A stretch of DNA of 64,000 nt from Sphaerimonospora sp050942215 (lineage in GTDB: Bacteria > Actinomycetota > Actinomycetes > Streptosporangiales > Streptosporangiaceae): the NCBI RefSeq assembly GCF_050942215.1, contig NZ_CP192056.1:5580001-5644000 (forward strand), written 5' to 3'. This document shows positions 63,361 through 64,000 of this stretch, piece after piece (the first letter of the stretch is position 1; the number at the start of each line of letters is the position of its first letter). Position numbers and translations under genes: made by a program. The notes beneath the pieces were generated by a model. That model did not search any database, was not told where the DNA came from, and saw only the letters and a program-made list of their open reading frames with translations.

Positions 63361-63438
63361 GCCGGAGATCAGGCGTCCCCGCCAGCAGGCTGCCGCACGC
63401 AGGGCGCCGCAGCGATCTTCGCTTTCTTCGAGCACACG

Positions 63439-63466
63439 AAGGCTTCACGAAGCCTTGGCCATTTTC
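63439..63466 (+). terminator. Intrinsic terminator of the VOC gene
   Basis: AAGGCTTC-AC-GAAGCCTT is a perfect 8-bp stem followed by GGCCATTTTCC, 79 bp after the VOC stop. Confidence 0.75.
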
Positions 63467-63571
63467 CCCGGAAACGCGGCAATAGTGCCAAGCCTGCCGG
63501 GAACAGGCAGGCACAGCGGTCGACCGACATGGAGGCGATCGACTCACTGCCGCGACGGAAAGTGGCCGAAG

Positions 63572-64000
63572 ATGATAAAGGTCATCGGCGCGGGGCTCCC
63601 GCGCACCGGAACGACCTCGACGAAGGTCGCCCTGGAGCGGCTGGGCTTCGGCCCCTGCTACCACATGTTCGAGGTCATGGCACACCCCGAGTACGCCGAG
63701 CACTGGCTGCCCGCCGGCTCTGGCTCCCCGATGGACTGGGAGCGGACGTTCGAGGGCTACCGATCATGCGTGGACTGGCCCGCCAGCTATTTCTGGCGGG
63801 AGCTCGCGGAGGCCTATCCCGACGCGAAGGTCGTTCTCACCGTTCGCGATCCCGCCGGCTGGTACGCGAGCTTCCACGAGCTGATGGCGAACGGACCCGA
63901 TCGGACCTTCCAGGAGCACGCGCACGACGCCTCGCACCGGGTCCTCGCCGCCATGGAGCGCATGCGCCCGCTCCTACACAAGATCGGTCAGTCCATCTTC
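63572..64000 (+). CDS. Sulfotransferase-family protein, 3' end outside window
   Basis: The visible 143 residues begin with the sulfotransferase P-loop-like PAPS-binding motif GAGLPRTGTTSTKVALERLG, followed by FGPCYHMFEVMAHPEYAEHW, DWPASYFWRELAEAYPDAKV and VLTVRDPAGWYASFHELM (3'-phosphate-binding region). This matches the short NodH-like sulfotransferase-like family common in actinomycetes. ATG 63572 is the first good start; there is no strong ribosome site. The gene continues past base 64000. Confidence 0.82.
   Translation, partial: MIKVIGAGLPRTGTTSTKVALERLGFGPCYHMFEVMAHPEYAEHWLPAGSGSPMDWERTFEGYRSCVDWPASYFWRELAEAYPDAKVVLTVRDPAGWYASFHELMANGPDRTFQEHAHDASHRVLAAMERMRPLLHKIGQSIF

Overview
The window is high-GC actinomycete DNA, most likely from the order Streptosporangiales (Nonomuraea, Streptosporangium, Microbispora or a relative). 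The grounds are the codon pattern, frequent GTG/TTG starts, leaderless promoters with TANNNT -10 boxes, Lsr2, a DUF574-type SAM methyltransferase, SepX/GlpR, and gene order resembling M. tuberculosis Rv0991c-Rv0996. No database search was run; family names come from motifs read in the translations.

Layout. 0-13.1 kb is core chromosome: tRNA-Ala(CGC); a minus-strand run galU, moeA/glp, moaC, mog, rimJ, sepX/glpR joining UDP-glucose, molybdopterin-like and cell-division functions; then 5-formyl-THF cyclo-ligase, a CPA1 antiporter, a Ruc/FmdB chaperone behind a CIRCE operator, MTA phosphorylase, a SAF protein and an M15 peptidase. 13.1-28.1 kb is a decayed genomic island bounded by tRNA-Arg(CCT) and a degenerate copy of its anticodon/T-arm half. 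It holds a broken integrase, a frameshifted P-loop kinase, an overlapping methyltransferase operon with a divergent GntR regulator, a single-chain restriction-modification enzyme, a complete group II intron, gene fragments, and an intact YefM-YoeB pair. 28-33.2 kb is further accessory DNA: a second integrase fragment, a streptogramin-type Vat acetyltransferase followed by a Vgb-lyase fragment, a sigma-factor pseudogene and a truncated nuclease.

33.1-39.7 kb carries redox and stress genes: MarR with YceI and pirin behind three 12-bp palindromes, a hemerythrin protein, a PAS/GAF/PP2C phosphatase, a hemolysin III protein and a LiaF-like protein. 39.9-43.3 kb is two head-to-tail ISL3 copies inserted in the terminator of the next operon. 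43.4-48.4 kb is the most unusual locus: promoter, 33-aa Ala/Glu peptide, hairpin, tandem-domain HDO diiron-type enzyme, ALDH/LuxC-like protein, MFS exporter and peroxiredoxin, all on one strand with overlapping junctions. It looks like a compact, undescribed peptide or small-molecule pathway.

48.8-64 kb contains a second pirin, a GH25 muramidase under a ydaO-type c-di-AMP riboswitch, AraC/MarR/PaaX/TetR regulators beside clear operators, a solo TnpB with recognisable ends, a CE1 esterase-CBM2 enzyme, a short Lsr2, a 7Fe ferredoxin, DUF2249, OsmC with a divergent Fe-S-type (SufR-like) regulator, a VOC protein whose start lies in a palindrome, and the start of a sulfotransferase-like gene cut by the window edge.
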